Shown piece after piece: positions 23,809-32,110 of a stretch of 35,903 nt of DNA. Source of the stretch: Lachnospiraceae bacterium (lineage in GTDB: Bacteria > Bacillota > Clostridia > Lachnospirales > Lachnospiraceae); contig VSNJ01000024.1 in NCBI GenBank assembly GCA_009774235.1, forward strand, positions 1 to 35,903, in the 5' to 3' direction. How positions within the stretch are numbered: the stretch's first letter is position 1; every line of letters begins with the position of its first letter. Below the pieces are notes generated by a model that ran no database searches, was not told the origin of the DNA, and saw nothing but the letters and a program-made list of their open reading frames with translations. The position numbers and the translations under genes were made by a program.

Positions 23809-23826
23809 ACATAATTTTTGTTATGT
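23809..23826 (-). repeat. Right inverted repeat / recombination site of the promoter cassette
   Basis: ACATAATTTTTGTTATGT, the exact reverse complement of 23641-23658, 88 nt before the chosen start of the first operon gene. A short direct repeat (TTGTTATG at 23801-23808 and 23818-23825) overlaps it. Confidence 0.9.
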
Positions 23827-23913
23827 GGTAAATATCGCCAGAAGGCAGCAGAATATGGCAGGTATGGATATATAAGTGCCTGTCTGCGGGTTATGGAGGA
23901 AGGACAATGGCAG

Positions 23914-25197
23914 ATGAAGATAATTAACTGGCTTGGATACTGGGGGCAGCTCCTGCTCCTGCCAGTTTACTGGCTGTCCTTCCTGGTGTCGGGGGACAGG
24001 AGGCTGTGGCTTTTTGGAAGCAGTTTTGGCAAACGTTTTGCAGACAACCCAAGGTATTTATACCTGTATGCATGCAGGCATAAAGAGAGGCTGGGCATAC
24101 GCCCTGTGTGGGTAACGCATAACAAGGGTATTGCCTCTTTTCTTATGAGGAATGGCTATGAGGCATATTATTACCATTCAGTGAAGGGTATATTGCTGGC
24201 ACTCAGGGCAAAGGTATATTTTTTTGACAATTATTCAAAAGATATAAATTTCTGGCAAAGTGGCGGTGCAGTAAAAATAAACCTGTGGCATGGCACAGGC
24301 AATAAGAGGATTAATTATGACAACCGCTTTGATAAAGTAAGGCATCCTAAGAATTTGTGGGAAAAGTGGAAATATTTCCCACGCAGGCTGTCAGACGAGA
24401 AACCTTCACATTATGTGCTTGCGTCTTCAGATATGATGGCAGGGATATTTGCAAGGGCATTCCGTGTAAGCAGGAACCATGTAATCACAGACGGCTACCC
24501 ACGTAATGATGTGCTTCTTGGGAAGTTTCCAGGCATGCTTTACACAAATGAGGAAAGGGAAGCTGTAAAAAGAATAAAAAGGGAAAGGGATGCAGGGAAG
24601 AAAATTATCTTGTATATGCCAACATTCCGCCAGTCTGAGGCTAAGTTTTTTGAAGTTATGGACCTGGAAGTGTTCAGTGGTTTCCTTATAAAAAATGGAT
24701 ATGTTTTCTGTACAAAGCTGCATCCTAAATCCATGCTGGCAGAAAGGTTTGCAGGTGTTTCATACCCAGGAGCCATAATAAATATTATGCCGGATGTGGA
24801 CACTTACTGCCTGCTTGGGCTGGCAGACATGCTTGCTACAGATTATTCCTCTGTGTATACGGATTTCCTGCTGCTGGACAGGCCAACAGTGTTTTTTACA
24901 TATGATATCGAGGAATACAGCAGGGATACAAGGGACTGTTATTTTGAATATGATACTTATATGCCAGAAGCACGTGCCTGTGATATGGAAGGATTTATGG
25001 CGGCCATAAAGGAAAGTTTCTCTGGAAATGCAAAGACAGTGCAGTATGCAGAGGGCAGGAAAAAGCTATGTGCAAGGATGTGGAAATATACAGATGGCAG
25101 GAGCTGTTTTAGGATACTAAGGAAAGCAGCAAAGCTGGCTGGCAGGAAAGGCAATTCCTGGAGTATCCGGGATTTAGTTACCAGATGGAGGGCTTAA
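23914..25197 (+). CDS. TagB/TagF-like polyol-phosphate transferase
   Basis: A 427-aa member of the CDP-glycerol glycerophosphotransferase family (PF04464), which builds teichoic acids and related polyol-phosphate polymers. After a short hydrophobic N-terminus, the protein shows the family's motifs: INLWHGTGNKR (about 122-132), DGYPRNDVLL, ILYMPTFRQSE, FCTKLHPKS, and ATDYSSVYTDFLLLDRPTVFF with the conserved Asp/Ser pocket for CDP-polyol. The donor could be CDP-glycerol, CDP-ribitol or another CDP-polyol made by the module downstream. ATG 23914 was chosen for GGAGGAAGGA upstream; ATG 23893 is the alternative. It is the first gene of the phase-switched operon, and the next gene starts 1 nt after its stop. 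Confidence 0.85.
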   Translation: MKIINWLGYWGQLLLLPVYWLSFLVSGDRRLWLFGSSFGKRFADNPRYLYLYACRHKERLGIRPVWVTHNKGIASFLMRNGYEAYYYHSVKGILLALRAKVYFFDNYSKDINFWQSGGAVKINLWHGTGNKRINYDNRFDKVRHPKNLWEKWKYFPRRLSDEKPSHYVLASSDMMAGIFARAFRVSRNHVITDGYPRNDVLLGKFPGMLYTNEEREAVKRIKRERDAGKKIILYMPTFRQSEAKFFEVMDLEVFSGFLIKNGYVFCTKLHPKSMLAERFAGVSYPGAIINIMPDVDTYCLLGLADMLATDYSSVYTDFLLLDRPTVFFTYDIEEYSRDTRDCYFEYDTYMPEARACDMEGFMAAIKESFSGNAKTVQYAEGRKKLCARMWKYTDGRSCFRILRKAAKLAGRKGNSWSIRDLVTRWRA

Positions 25198-25198
25198 G

Positions 25199-26713
25199 GT
25201 GGATATAAAATATATAATTGTGCAGGCAGGAGGAAGAGGGTCCAGGCTTGGATATCTTACAGAAAACAAGCCGAAATGCCTGGTTACGGTTGGAAACAGG
25301 CCAATGCTGTTCCATCTTTTTGAAAAGTACCCGGATAAGAAATTCATTATAATCGGGGATTATAAATATGATGTGCTGGAAAAGTACCTGGAAACTTTTG
25401 CAGAAGCAGATTTCCAGCTGGTAAATGCATCAGGCCATAAAGGAACATGCAGCGGGCTTGCAGAAGCAGCAGGGCTTATGCCAGGAAATACACCTTTTAT
25501 GTTAATCTGGTCTGACCTTGTGCTTGCAGACAGATATGCTTTCCCAGAAGATAATGGTAATTATGTGGGGCTTTCAGGAGATTTTGCATGCCGGTGGAAA
25601 TATGAAAATGGTGTATTTGAAGAAGAAGTTTCTAAAGAATATGGTGTTGCAGGGCATTTCTTATTTATGGATAAAGCAGTGCTTAACGGGGTGCCAGAAG
25701 ATGGTGAATTTGTAAAGTGGCTGCAAGGAAGGGACATACCGTTTAAAACACAGGTAATAGTAAGTACAAAGGAATATGGGTTGTTAGAAGAGTACCAGAA
25801 GACAGCACATCCAAAATGCCGCCCGTTTAACAGGATGTGGGAGCAGGACGGGAAACTGTATAAAGAAGGCATTAATGCGCAGGGCAGGGGGCTTGCTGTA
25901 AAAGAAAGGGAATGGTACCAGGAAGCAGTACGTCTTGGATATACAAATATACCAGAAATATATTCTTTTGAGCCTTTAGCGATGGAAAAGATAAATGGGA
26001 AAAACATATATAGCTGCAAAGGACTGCCACTTACAGAAAAGGAAGAGATAGTAAGGAAAATTGCAGACAGTTTGAAAAAACTGCACAGCCTTGGGGAAAA
26101 AGAAGCTGATACAGCAAGCACAATGGAAACATACAGGGATAAAACCCTGGAGCGTATCACAAAAATAAAAGGTGTGGTGCCATTTACAAGCCAGGAATAC
26201 ATAAATATCAATGGAAAGAAATGCCATAATGCATATTGCTTTATGGAAGGGCTTGCAAGGAAAGCAGGAAGCATAAAAGCAAAAAAGTTCTGTTTTATAC
26301 ATGGTGACTGTACATTTTCCAATATGATGTCCCGTGAAGACGGGGAAATAGTACTGGTTGACCCAAGGGGGTATTTTGGGCATACAAAGTTTTATGGTGA
26401 CCCTGCATATGACTGGGCTAAAGTTTATTATTCCATTGCAGGGGATTATGACCAGTTCAATATGGGGAATTTCAGGCTGCATTTTGATAAGGACAGTGTG
26501 CAGGTAGACATAGAAACAAATGGATTCAGGGAAACAGAAAAGCTGTTCCTGGGACTTGTAAAAGAAGATGCAGATGAAAAAGAAATAAAACTGCTGCATG
26601 CATTAATATGGCTGTCACTGGCAGCATATGCATGGGATGACTATGATTCAGTATGTGCAGCATATTATATGGGTCTTTATTATTTTGAAGAAGCAGGGGG
26701 ATGGGAAACATGA
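25199..26713 (+). CDS. Nucleotidyltransferase-APH-type kinase fusion
   Basis: A 504-aa two-enzyme protein. Residues 1-about 230 are a sugar/choline-phosphate nucleotidyltransferase: GGRGSRL (11-17), KPKCL (24-28) and the metal-binding WSD with D106. Residues about 235-504 are a choline kinase/aminoglycoside phosphotransferase-like kinase: FIHGDCTFSN (366-375) gives the catalytic HGDxxxxN pattern, and VDPRG (387-391) the metal-binding Asp, followed by DPAYDWAK. Together they could phosphorylate a small alcohol or sugar and couple it to CMP or another nucleotide, as LicA and LicC do for choline. The substrate is unknown. GTG start at 25199 with GGAGGG in the end of the previous gene; the two genes are 1 nt apart. 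The stop overlaps the next gene's ATG (ATGA). Confidence 0.8.
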   Translation: MDIKYIIVQAGGRGSRLGYLTENKPKCLVTVGNRPMLFHLFEKYPDKKFIIIGDYKYDVLEKYLETFAEADFQLVNASGHKGTCSGLAEAAGLMPGNTPFMLIWSDLVLADRYAFPEDNGNYVGLSGDFACRWKYENGVFEEEVSKEYGVAGHFLFMDKAVLNGVPEDGEFVKWLQGRDIPFKTQVIVSTKEYGLLEEYQKTAHPKCRPFNRMWEQDGKLYKEGINAQGRGLAVKEREWYQEAVRLGYTNIPEIYSFEPLAMEKINGKNIYSCKGLPLTEKEEIVRKIADSLKKLHSLGEKEADTASTMETYRDKTLERITKIKGVVPFTSQEYININGKKCHNAYCFMEGLARKAGSIKAKKFCFIHGDCTFSNMMSREDGEIVLVDPRGYFGHTKFYGDPAYDWAKVYYSIAGDYDQFNMGNFRLHFDKDSVQVDIETNGFRETEKLFLGLVKEDADEKEIKLLHALIWLSLAAYAWDDYDSVCAAYYMGLYYFEEAGGWET

Positions 26714-27189
26714 CAGGAAAGCTTCTGGAAGAAAAGGCTGCACTGGCGCTTGAAGGCAGGGGGTTATGGCTTTCACTTCTGGAAAAATATTCCCTATCCA
26801 GCCGTTCGCAGGTGGTACTGGTGCCACATAAGGAAGCTGTATATATGGAAACCGCAACAGAGAACTTAAGCTGGCTTGTATCACATAAAAAGGCAGACAG
26901 GGTACTGGTCCTTGGAATGGACAGTGCAGGTGTGGAAGTACCAGGAAATACAGGCAGTGGTGTACCATGTTTTTTCCATAGGATAAGCAGCAGGGAGTGC
27001 AGCAGTCTTATTACCTTGTATGCACTTTATGAATTTACAGTAAACCTGCAGGTGGTTTCGCTGTCACTGCCAGAAGGCAGGAAAGGACAGGGGCTTGTGG
27101 ATACAGGGCGTCTTGAGTTAAAAGAGGCACTAAGTGTAATTGTATTTGAAAACTATGGCTATGGCGGCAGCATCCAGAGTGGCACATAA
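26710..27189 (+). CDS. Unknown protein in the activated-sugar/polyol module
   Basis: A 159-aa cytoplasmic protein that I do not recognise. It has alternating hydrophobic strands (VVLVPHKEAVYM, RVLVLGMDSAGVEV, LQVVSLSLP, ALSVIVFENYGYGG) and short helices, as in a small alpha/beta fold. There is no catalytic motif that I can name, no signal peptide and no membrane segment. ATG 26710 overlaps the previous stop (ATGA) and has GGGGGA 8 nt upstream; ATG 26701 is in frame but lies on top of that site. Tight coupling to the kinase fusion before it and the SIS isomerase after it suggests a part in the same pathway, perhaps an enzyme or a partner protein. Confidence 0.7.
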   Translation: MTGKLLEEKAALALEGRGLWLSLLEKYSLSSRSQVVLVPHKEAVYMETATENLSWLVSHKKADRVLVLGMDSAGVEVPGNTGSGVPCFFHRISSRECSSLITLYALYEFTVNLQVVSLSLPEGRKGQGLVDTGRLELKEALSVIVFENYGYGGSIQSGT

Positions 27190-27228
27190 GCCCCCCTGTG
27201 GTGTGTCATGCCAGGACTGGAGGCAGGG

Positions 27229-27807
27229 ATGGGATATTTTGAAGAAGAGCTCAGGGTGATAAACAGTTCCATACAGAGCATGGATATGGAGGTTTTCGGG
27301 CAGGCTGTGGAAGAATGTATAAAAACAGCAGAAGGCGGGCACAAGATAATTGCATCAGGGCTTGGCAAAAATGTGCCTGTCTGTGAGAAGTTTGTAGGAA
27401 GCCTTCTGTCACTTGGGATAGATGCAGCATTCCTGCACACTAATTCGGCAGTGCATGGTGACATGGGGGCTATAAAGGACGGTGACCTGCTTTTCCTGCT
27501 TACTAAAAGTGGTGAAACTGCTGAGTCAGTATGGCTTGCAGAGCTGCTACAGGGCAGGGATGTGAGGACATGGTTGCTTACATTTGAAAAGGAAAGCAGG
27601 CTGTCATCAATGATTGGCAGGAAACTGTGCTTAAGCCTTGAACATGAAGGTGACCCATGGAATGTGATGCCGAACAATTCAACAACAGTAAATCTTATTG
27701 TGCTGCAAGGCATTGCAATGGAAATGGCAAAAAAGATGGGAATACCGCTTTCACGGTTTAAACAGAACCATCCAGGAGGGCATATTGGTGAAATACTTGC
27801 AGGATGA
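27229..27807 (+). CDS. SIS-domain sugar-phosphate isomerase (KdsD/GutQ-like)
   Basis: A 192-aa protein made of one SIS domain, lacking the CBS pair of full-length KdsD. Motifs are IIASGLGKN, TNSAVHGDMGAIKDGDLLFLLTKSGET (the KdsD-type phosphate-binding loop), NSTTVNLIVLQGIAMEMAKKMG and NHPGGHIGE (HPGG as in arabinose-5-phosphate isomerases). The expected reaction is aldose-ketose isomerisation of a phosphorylated pentose or heptose. In this operon it probably makes the sugar phosphate that the HAD phosphatase and the nucleotidyltransferase-kinase use. ATG 27229 follows GGAGGCAGG; ATG 27208 has no such site. The next gene begins inside its 3' end. Confidence 0.82.
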   Translation: MGYFEEELRVINSSIQSMDMEVFGQAVEECIKTAEGGHKIIASGLGKNVPVCEKFVGSLLSLGIDAAFLHTNSAVHGDMGAIKDGDLLFLLTKSGETAESVWLAELLQGRDVRTWLLTFEKESRLSSMIGRKLCLSLEHEGDPWNVMPNNSTTVNLIVLQGIAMEMAKKMGIPLSRFKQNHPGGHIGEILAG

Positions 27808-28177
27808 AACCTGCAGGGTGTCATGCCTTGGGAAGACATGGGTGCTTGACCTTGACGGCACACTTGTAAAACACAACGGGTACAAGACAGACGGGTATGA
27901 CACGCTGTTAGATGGCATAGACAGGCTGCTTTCGCAGATAAAGGAAGAAGACATGGTTATTATAGTGACAGCAAGGGACAGGAAATATGCAGCACAGACA
28001 GAGGGTTTCCTTGCAGTAAACGGGATACGTTATAACCATATTATATATAATGCGCCATATGGTGAAAGGATATTAATAAATGACAGGAAACCGTCTGGCC
28101 TGCCAATGTCTGTTGCCATTAATACAGACAGGGACAGGGCATGCAGGGTAAGATTCGAGGTGGATGAGGGGCTGTGA
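27788..28177 (+). CDS. HAD-superfamily phosphatase
   Basis: A 129-aa minimal HAD enzyme. Motif I is DLDGT (21-25: nucleophile D21, acid/base D23), motif II is VTAR with T61, and ERILINDRKP (93-102) carries the motif IV Asp. There is no cap domain, as in small capsule-type phosphatases that dephosphorylate sugar phosphates. GTG 27788 was chosen because CAGGAGGG lies 7 nt upstream within the SIS gene, giving a 20-nt overlap; GTG 27818 is a possible later start that still keeps all motifs. Its stop overlaps the next gene's GTG (GTGA). Confidence 0.78.
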   Translation: MKYLQDETCRVSCLGKTWVLDLDGTLVKHNGYKTDGYDTLLDGIDRLLSQIKEEDMVIIVTARDRKYAAQTEGFLAVNGIRYNHIIYNAPYGERILINDRKPSGLPMSVAINTDRDRACRVRFEVDEGL

Positions 28178-29448
28178 CAGGGAAATACCAGGAAGAAATA
28201 AAACAAGGGCTTGGCAGGCTTCTGGAGGAAGGAAAACTTGCTGGGAAACGGGTTGTTATATTTGGAAGCAACGGGCCAGCAGAACAGATGGCATCTTTCC
28301 TGGAAAGCCAGGATGGAAGCAGTGGTATAAATAGTGCACATGTGGAATGTTTTGTGGACAACAACAGGAAGAAACAGGGCACACAGGTAATGGGGAAGCC
28401 AGTATACAGCCCACAGGGATACCTCACGCCTTTTGACGGGGATATAAGAATATTAATTGCATCAAAGTATTACAGTGAAATGTGCATTGAACTGGAAAGC
28501 TTTGGCTACAGGCAGGGGGAACATATATTTGAAGTAGTCCATATAGAAACAGAAGGGCGTAATTCCCTTTTAATGGAAACATTCAAGGGAAATGTAAAAA
28601 AAGCAGAAGAAGGTTTTAAGCTGCTTAAAAGGATTAAGGAAAAAACAGGTGGTGCATATGTTTTCCTCTGCCCCTATGCGGCACTTGGTGATGTGTACCT
28701 TGCAGGCGGGTATCTGGAAAGTTACTGCCAGAAAGAAAAAATAAACAGTTATGTTGTGGTGGTTATAACTGAGGCTTGTGTGGAAGTCCTTGGGATGTTT
28801 GGTATCACATGTGTGGAAAAGGTTACAAAAGATGGCATGGAAGCACTTGTAAAGGCATGTATTTTTATGGGGCTTAAGGAATGTGGCGCAGGAATACTGC
28901 ATCAGAGGTTTCCGTACCCTGTAGCATTAGGGCGTGCAGGGAATTACAAGGGCATTGATTTCAACGGGCTTTTTGCAGCTGGTGTCTTCGGGCTGGAAAA
29001 AAAGAATTTCCAGATGCCTGTGAAAGGGAAACACATAAAAGAGGTGGAAAACGTGTTCCAGCAGATGGGGCTTAGAAAAGGCAGGACAGTGCTGCTGGCT
29101 CCATATGCGAACACAGCCACAGGCCTCCCGTCAGGGTTCTGGGAAGGAAGAGCCAGGGAATACCTGGATAAAGGGTACAGTGTAGTTACAAACAGTTCAG
29201 GTGAAAAAGAACCAGCAATAGAAGGTACAGAAAAGGTCTTTATACCAGCTGGATGGATGCTTGATTTTGCAGAATATGCGGGCTGTTTTGAAGGACTCAG
29301 GAGCGGGCTGTGTGACCTGGTTGCAAGCTCAGGTGCAGAAAAAACTATCTATTACCCTGGCCGTGTGTACCAGGACGGACAATTTTATGATTTTTATGGT
29401 CTTAGGAATATGTGGCCTGGCATGGATATTAAAGAAGTGGTGGTATAA
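28174..29448 (+). CDS. Rossmann-like domain plus GT-B (GT9-like) protein
   Basis: A 424-aa protein in two parts. Residues about 22-125 form a nucleotide-binding-like alpha/beta domain: KRVVIFGSNGPAEQMASFLE, then VECFVDNNRKKQGTQVMGKP and later ILIASKYYSEM. Residues about 155-424 loosely resemble heptosyltransferase-type (GT9) enzymes: VFLCPYAALGDVYLAGGYLE, then VLLAPYANTATGLPSGFW, then DLVASSGAEKTIYYP, where GT9 enzymes bind the nucleotide sugar. The transferase call is moderate. GTG start overlaps the previous stop, so translation is coupled. Confidence 0.6.
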   Translation: MTGKYQEEIKQGLGRLLEEGKLAGKRVVIFGSNGPAEQMASFLESQDGSSGINSAHVECFVDNNRKKQGTQVMGKPVYSPQGYLTPFDGDIRILIASKYYSEMCIELESFGYRQGEHIFEVVHIETEGRNSLLMETFKGNVKKAEEGFKLLKRIKEKTGGAYVFLCPYAALGDVYLAGGYLESYCQKEKINSYVVVVITEACVEVLGMFGITCVEKVTKDGMEALVKACIFMGLKECGAGILHQRFPYPVALGRAGNYKGIDFNGLFAAGVFGLEKKNFQMPVKGKHIKEVENVFQQMGLRKGRTVLLAPYANTATGLPSGFWEGRAREYLDKGYSVVTNSSGEKEPAIEGTEKVFIPAGWMLDFAEYAGCFEGLRSGLCDLVASSGAEKTIYYPGRVYQDGQFYDFYGLRNMWPGMDIKEVVV

Positions 29449-29464
29449 GTCTGGAGGTGTACTG

Positions 29465-30976
29465 GTGGAAAAACAGGGGCAGGATAATAAAAAGGTAGTG
29501 GTTTTTGGGGCATCACAGAGTGGCAACAAAGCTATGAGGCGGCTTGAAGATTTTAACATTATTATTGAAGGTTTTACTGACAATAATACAAAAAAATGGG
29601 GAAAACAGTTTTCTGGAAAACCAGTGTTCCCTCCAGAGGAAATTTTCAGGGACAAAGACAGTTATTTAATAATAATTTCAAGTGTATATGAAGATGAAAT
29701 TATGCAGCAGTGCCTGGATGCAGGGATGGATAAAGACAGTGTATATATACTTGAGGACTTTATAATACGGCAGACCGGCATCTTTATGGAGCAGTACAGT
29801 TACCTTAAAGGGATAAAACCTTATGTAAACAGTAGAAGGACACTGGTAATAACAGTCCCAAACAAAAACAATGAGTACAGTGGGGTGACAAGCTGGATGT
29901 ATTCCGTTGCATATGGTCTTGCATCCATTAATGCAAAGTTCATTATCCTGACAGAGGACATGGGTGACGAAATGCCATCTTGTGCAGTGCAGCACGTAAT
30001 ACCATATAACAGCTATGCATTTGAAGAAGATACAGGGGACGGCATAAGGATACGCACAGGGAAAGATTACCCAGGGTTATATAAAAAGGAAACCGACAGC
30101 CTGGTGCATATGATGCTGCAGAACCTTCCATGTACAGTTATTACAAGTGAAACATATGGGGCTGAATATGTTGCAGCATATATTTTAAAGAAACTTTTTC
30201 CAGAGCTTGTAAAAGTGGTTACAGTAATCCATTCAGATGAAAGGGCAAGGTATAAAAGAGGCATCTGGCATGAAAAGAACCTGGACGGGTATTTGTGTGT
30301 TGCAGAAAGTAGTGTAGAGAAATGGGAAAAAGAATACAATGTCCCATCATGGAAAATATTTTACCATGAATTCCCTGTTTTATGTACGGGAGAAGGGAAG
30401 CATGTTTATTCTAAAGCCAGTGGGCCATTACGGCTTGGGTTCCTTGGAAGACTTGAAGTTAATGCAAAACGTTGTGACCTGCTAGTTAAAATAATCCAGG
30501 AACTGGAAAAAAAGAAAATAAATTATTCACTGTCCATAGCAGGGGAAGGCAGTTATAAAGAGGAATTAAAGAAATTTATAGAAGAAAATTCATTGCAGGA
30601 CAGGGTGGAACTTGCTGGATTTGTAAAACACAGCTCCCTTGGAAAGTTCTGGAATGACAAGGATATATGTATTATTACATCGGACTATGAAGGTTCATGC
30701 ACAGCTGTAATGGAAGCAATGTCATATGGTGTCGTACCAGTTGTTACAAATTTCTCAAGTGCAGGCAGGCTTGTTACAGATGGTGTGGATGGGTATATTG
30801 TACCAGCAGGGGATTATATAGGAATTGCAGATAAAATCAGCAGCTTGTCTTGTTCAAGGGATTTAATAGAAAAGATGGGAGATATAAACAGGAAAAAGAT
30901 ACCAGAGGAGTACAGCCCTGAAGGATATGCAGCTTATCTCGTAAAGATGCAGGAACAAATCTGGAAAAGAGATTAA
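29465..30976 (+). CDS. GT4 glycosyltransferase with N-terminal Rossmann-like domain
   Basis: A 503-aa protein. Residues about 8-100 are a Rossmann-like domain closely similar in pattern to that of the preceding gene (KKVVVFGASQSGNKAMRRLE, IEGFTDNNTKKWGKQFSGKP). The C-terminal part is a GT-B, GT4-type retaining glycosyltransferase: LGFLGRLEVNAKRCDLLV, LSIAGEGSYKEEL, and the nucleotide-sugar site SDYEGSCTAVMEAMSYG with the E-x7-E pair. It probably adds a hexose or related sugar to the repeat unit on the inner membrane face. GTG 29465 follows GGAGGTG at 29453-29459; the frame is open upstream, but that part overlaps the previous gene. Confidence 0.85.
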   Translation: MEKQGQDNKKVVVFGASQSGNKAMRRLEDFNIIIEGFTDNNTKKWGKQFSGKPVFPPEEIFRDKDSYLIIISSVYEDEIMQQCLDAGMDKDSVYILEDFIIRQTGIFMEQYSYLKGIKPYVNSRRTLVITVPNKNNEYSGVTSWMYSVAYGLASINAKFIILTEDMGDEMPSCAVQHVIPYNSYAFEEDTGDGIRIRTGKDYPGLYKKETDSLVHMMLQNLPCTVITSETYGAEYVAAYILKKLFPELVKVVTVIHSDERARYKRGIWHEKNLDGYLCVAESSVEKWEKEYNVPSWKIFYHEFPVLCTGEGKHVYSKASGPLRLGFLGRLEVNAKRCDLLVKIIQELEKKKINYSLSIAGEGSYKEELKKFIEENSLQDRVELAGFVKHSSLGKFWNDKDICIITSDYEGSCTAVMEAMSYGVVPVVTNFSSAGRLVTDGVDGYIVPAGDYIGIADKISSLSCSRDLIEKMGDINRKKIPEEYSPEGYAAYLVKMQEQIWKRD

Positions 30977-31077
30977 TGCCTGTTAATACAGGAAATAAAA
31001 GCATTTATTAAAAGGCAGGGTGCAGCAAGTTTATTATATTCCGAGGCATGCACTGGCATTGTGGAAAGGGGTTGTAT

Positions 31078-32097
31078 ATGGAAAAGCGTAAAAAGCTGGT
31101 GTCTGTGGTGATGACAGTTTTCAACCAGGAAAAATATCTGGCAGAAGCAATTGAATCCATTCTTGGGCAGACATATACATATTTTGAACTGGTTATTATT
31201 GATGACGGGTCATCAGACAATACACCTGCTATAACCAGTAAATATGCAGAAAAAGATAAGAGGATAAAATTTTTAAAAAGAGAAAATAAGGGCAGGGTGT
31301 ACAGCCTCAACCAGGGAATTGGAATTAGCAATGGTGATTATATTGCAATTATGGACAGTGATGACATATCACATAAAGAAAGGCTTGAAAAGCAGGTGGA
31401 TTTTCTTGAAAAGAACAGGAATGTATTCCTGGTTGGAAGCAAAATACAGTTGCAGTTTAACGGCATAGATGATGAATATACAATTAAAGAACGCAGCAGG
31501 GTATTAAAGACCTCAAACTCAGAGTTAGACAGGAGTGATATTTTTTCAACATTAAATGATTCATTTAAAATACTGCACCCGACTTGGATGTTCCGTAAGA
31601 AGCTTTATACATATATTGGGGGATACAGAGAACATCTTTGTGAAGATGTTGATTTTATATTCAGGGCTTCCAGTATGGGGTTTATGGCGGACAGGCTGGA
31701 TGATGTGCTACTCACATACAGGGTACATGGCATAAGCCGTTCAGGTAATAAAGATAATTTAAAAACGGACTGCCTGCAGTTTAAAACAGAATACCTGCTG
31801 GGGGAAGTAGAATTTCCAGCAGATGGCTTTACTTACATGATATGGGGAAGTGATTTTTCAGGCAGGGCAGGGCATAAGCATTTGGAAAAAGTGCTGCCTT
31901 CAGGCAGGCTTGCTGCATATATTGATTCCTTCAGGGAAGGTATGGAAGAAGGGATTCCTGTTATAAAACCAGAAAAAATAAAATCCCAGAACCCAGATTA
32001 TATTTTTATTTGTACAAATGGAGGCGGAGAATATGCAAGAAAGTATCTTGACAATATAGGATACAGGCAGATAGAAGATTATTTTAAAATTATATAG
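31078..32097 (+). CDS. GT2 glycosyltransferase with C-terminal Rossmann-like domain
   Basis: A 340-aa protein. The N-terminal GT-A domain (about 7-235) has VSVVMTVFNQEKYL, VIIDDGSSDNT (39-49) and the metal-binding MDSDD (92-96), all typical of GT2. The C-terminal segment (about 245-340) has MIWGSDFSGRAGHKHLE, AAYIDSFREGMEEGIPVIKPEKI and DYIFICTNGGGEYARKYLD, which follow the same pattern as the Rossmann-like domains at the N-termini of the two preceding proteins. ATG 31078 has GGAAAGGGG upstream. A 101-nt gap with a small CCTGT/ACAGG hairpin separates it from the previous gene, the largest space inside the operon. Confidence 0.85.
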   Translation: MEKRKKLVSVVMTVFNQEKYLAEAIESILGQTYTYFELVIIDDGSSDNTPAITSKYAEKDKRIKFLKRENKGRVYSLNQGIGISNGDYIAIMDSDDISHKERLEKQVDFLEKNRNVFLVGSKIQLQFNGIDDEYTIKERSRVLKTSNSELDRSDIFSTLNDSFKILHPTWMFRKKLYTYIGGYREHLCEDVDFIFRASSMGFMADRLDDVLLTYRVHGISRSGNKDNLKTDCLQFKTEYLLGEVEFPADGFTYMIWGSDFSGRAGHKHLEKVLPSGRLAAYIDSFREGMEEGIPVIKPEKIKSQNPDYIFICTNGGGEYARKYLDNIGYRQIEDYFKII

Positions 32098-32110
32098 AAG
32101 AGGTATGCTT

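Larger units (their letters stand above)
23641..23826. other. Predicted invertible promoter cassette (phase switch), ON orientation
   Basis: A 186-bp segment whose 18-bp ends are perfect inverted repeats, enclosing 150 bp (23659-23808). The segment has no gene but holds a perfect consensus promoter directed rightward into the polysaccharide operon. A tyrosine recombinase gene ends 76 bp to the left. The two sites carry their asymmetric centres (CAAAAA and TTTTTG) in opposite orientation, which leads to inversion rather than excision. On inversion the start site would move from about 23796 to about 23671, facing left into the terminator at 23630-23605. No good promoter pointing left is present now, so the flipped state should be OFF for the operon. 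The mechanism is inferred; the repeats, promoter and terminator are directly seen. Confidence 0.85.

Noticed and set aside
23818..23913. N-terminal extension of the TagF-like protein starting in the right inverted repeat
   Set aside because: TTG start without a ribosome binding site, and it would make the protein's N-terminus depend on cassette orientation. ATG 23914 has a good site.
27159..27863. A 234-codon open frame on the minus strand
   Set aside because: Antisense to the SIS isomerase gene, with Ser/Pro-rich translation and no ribosome binding site.
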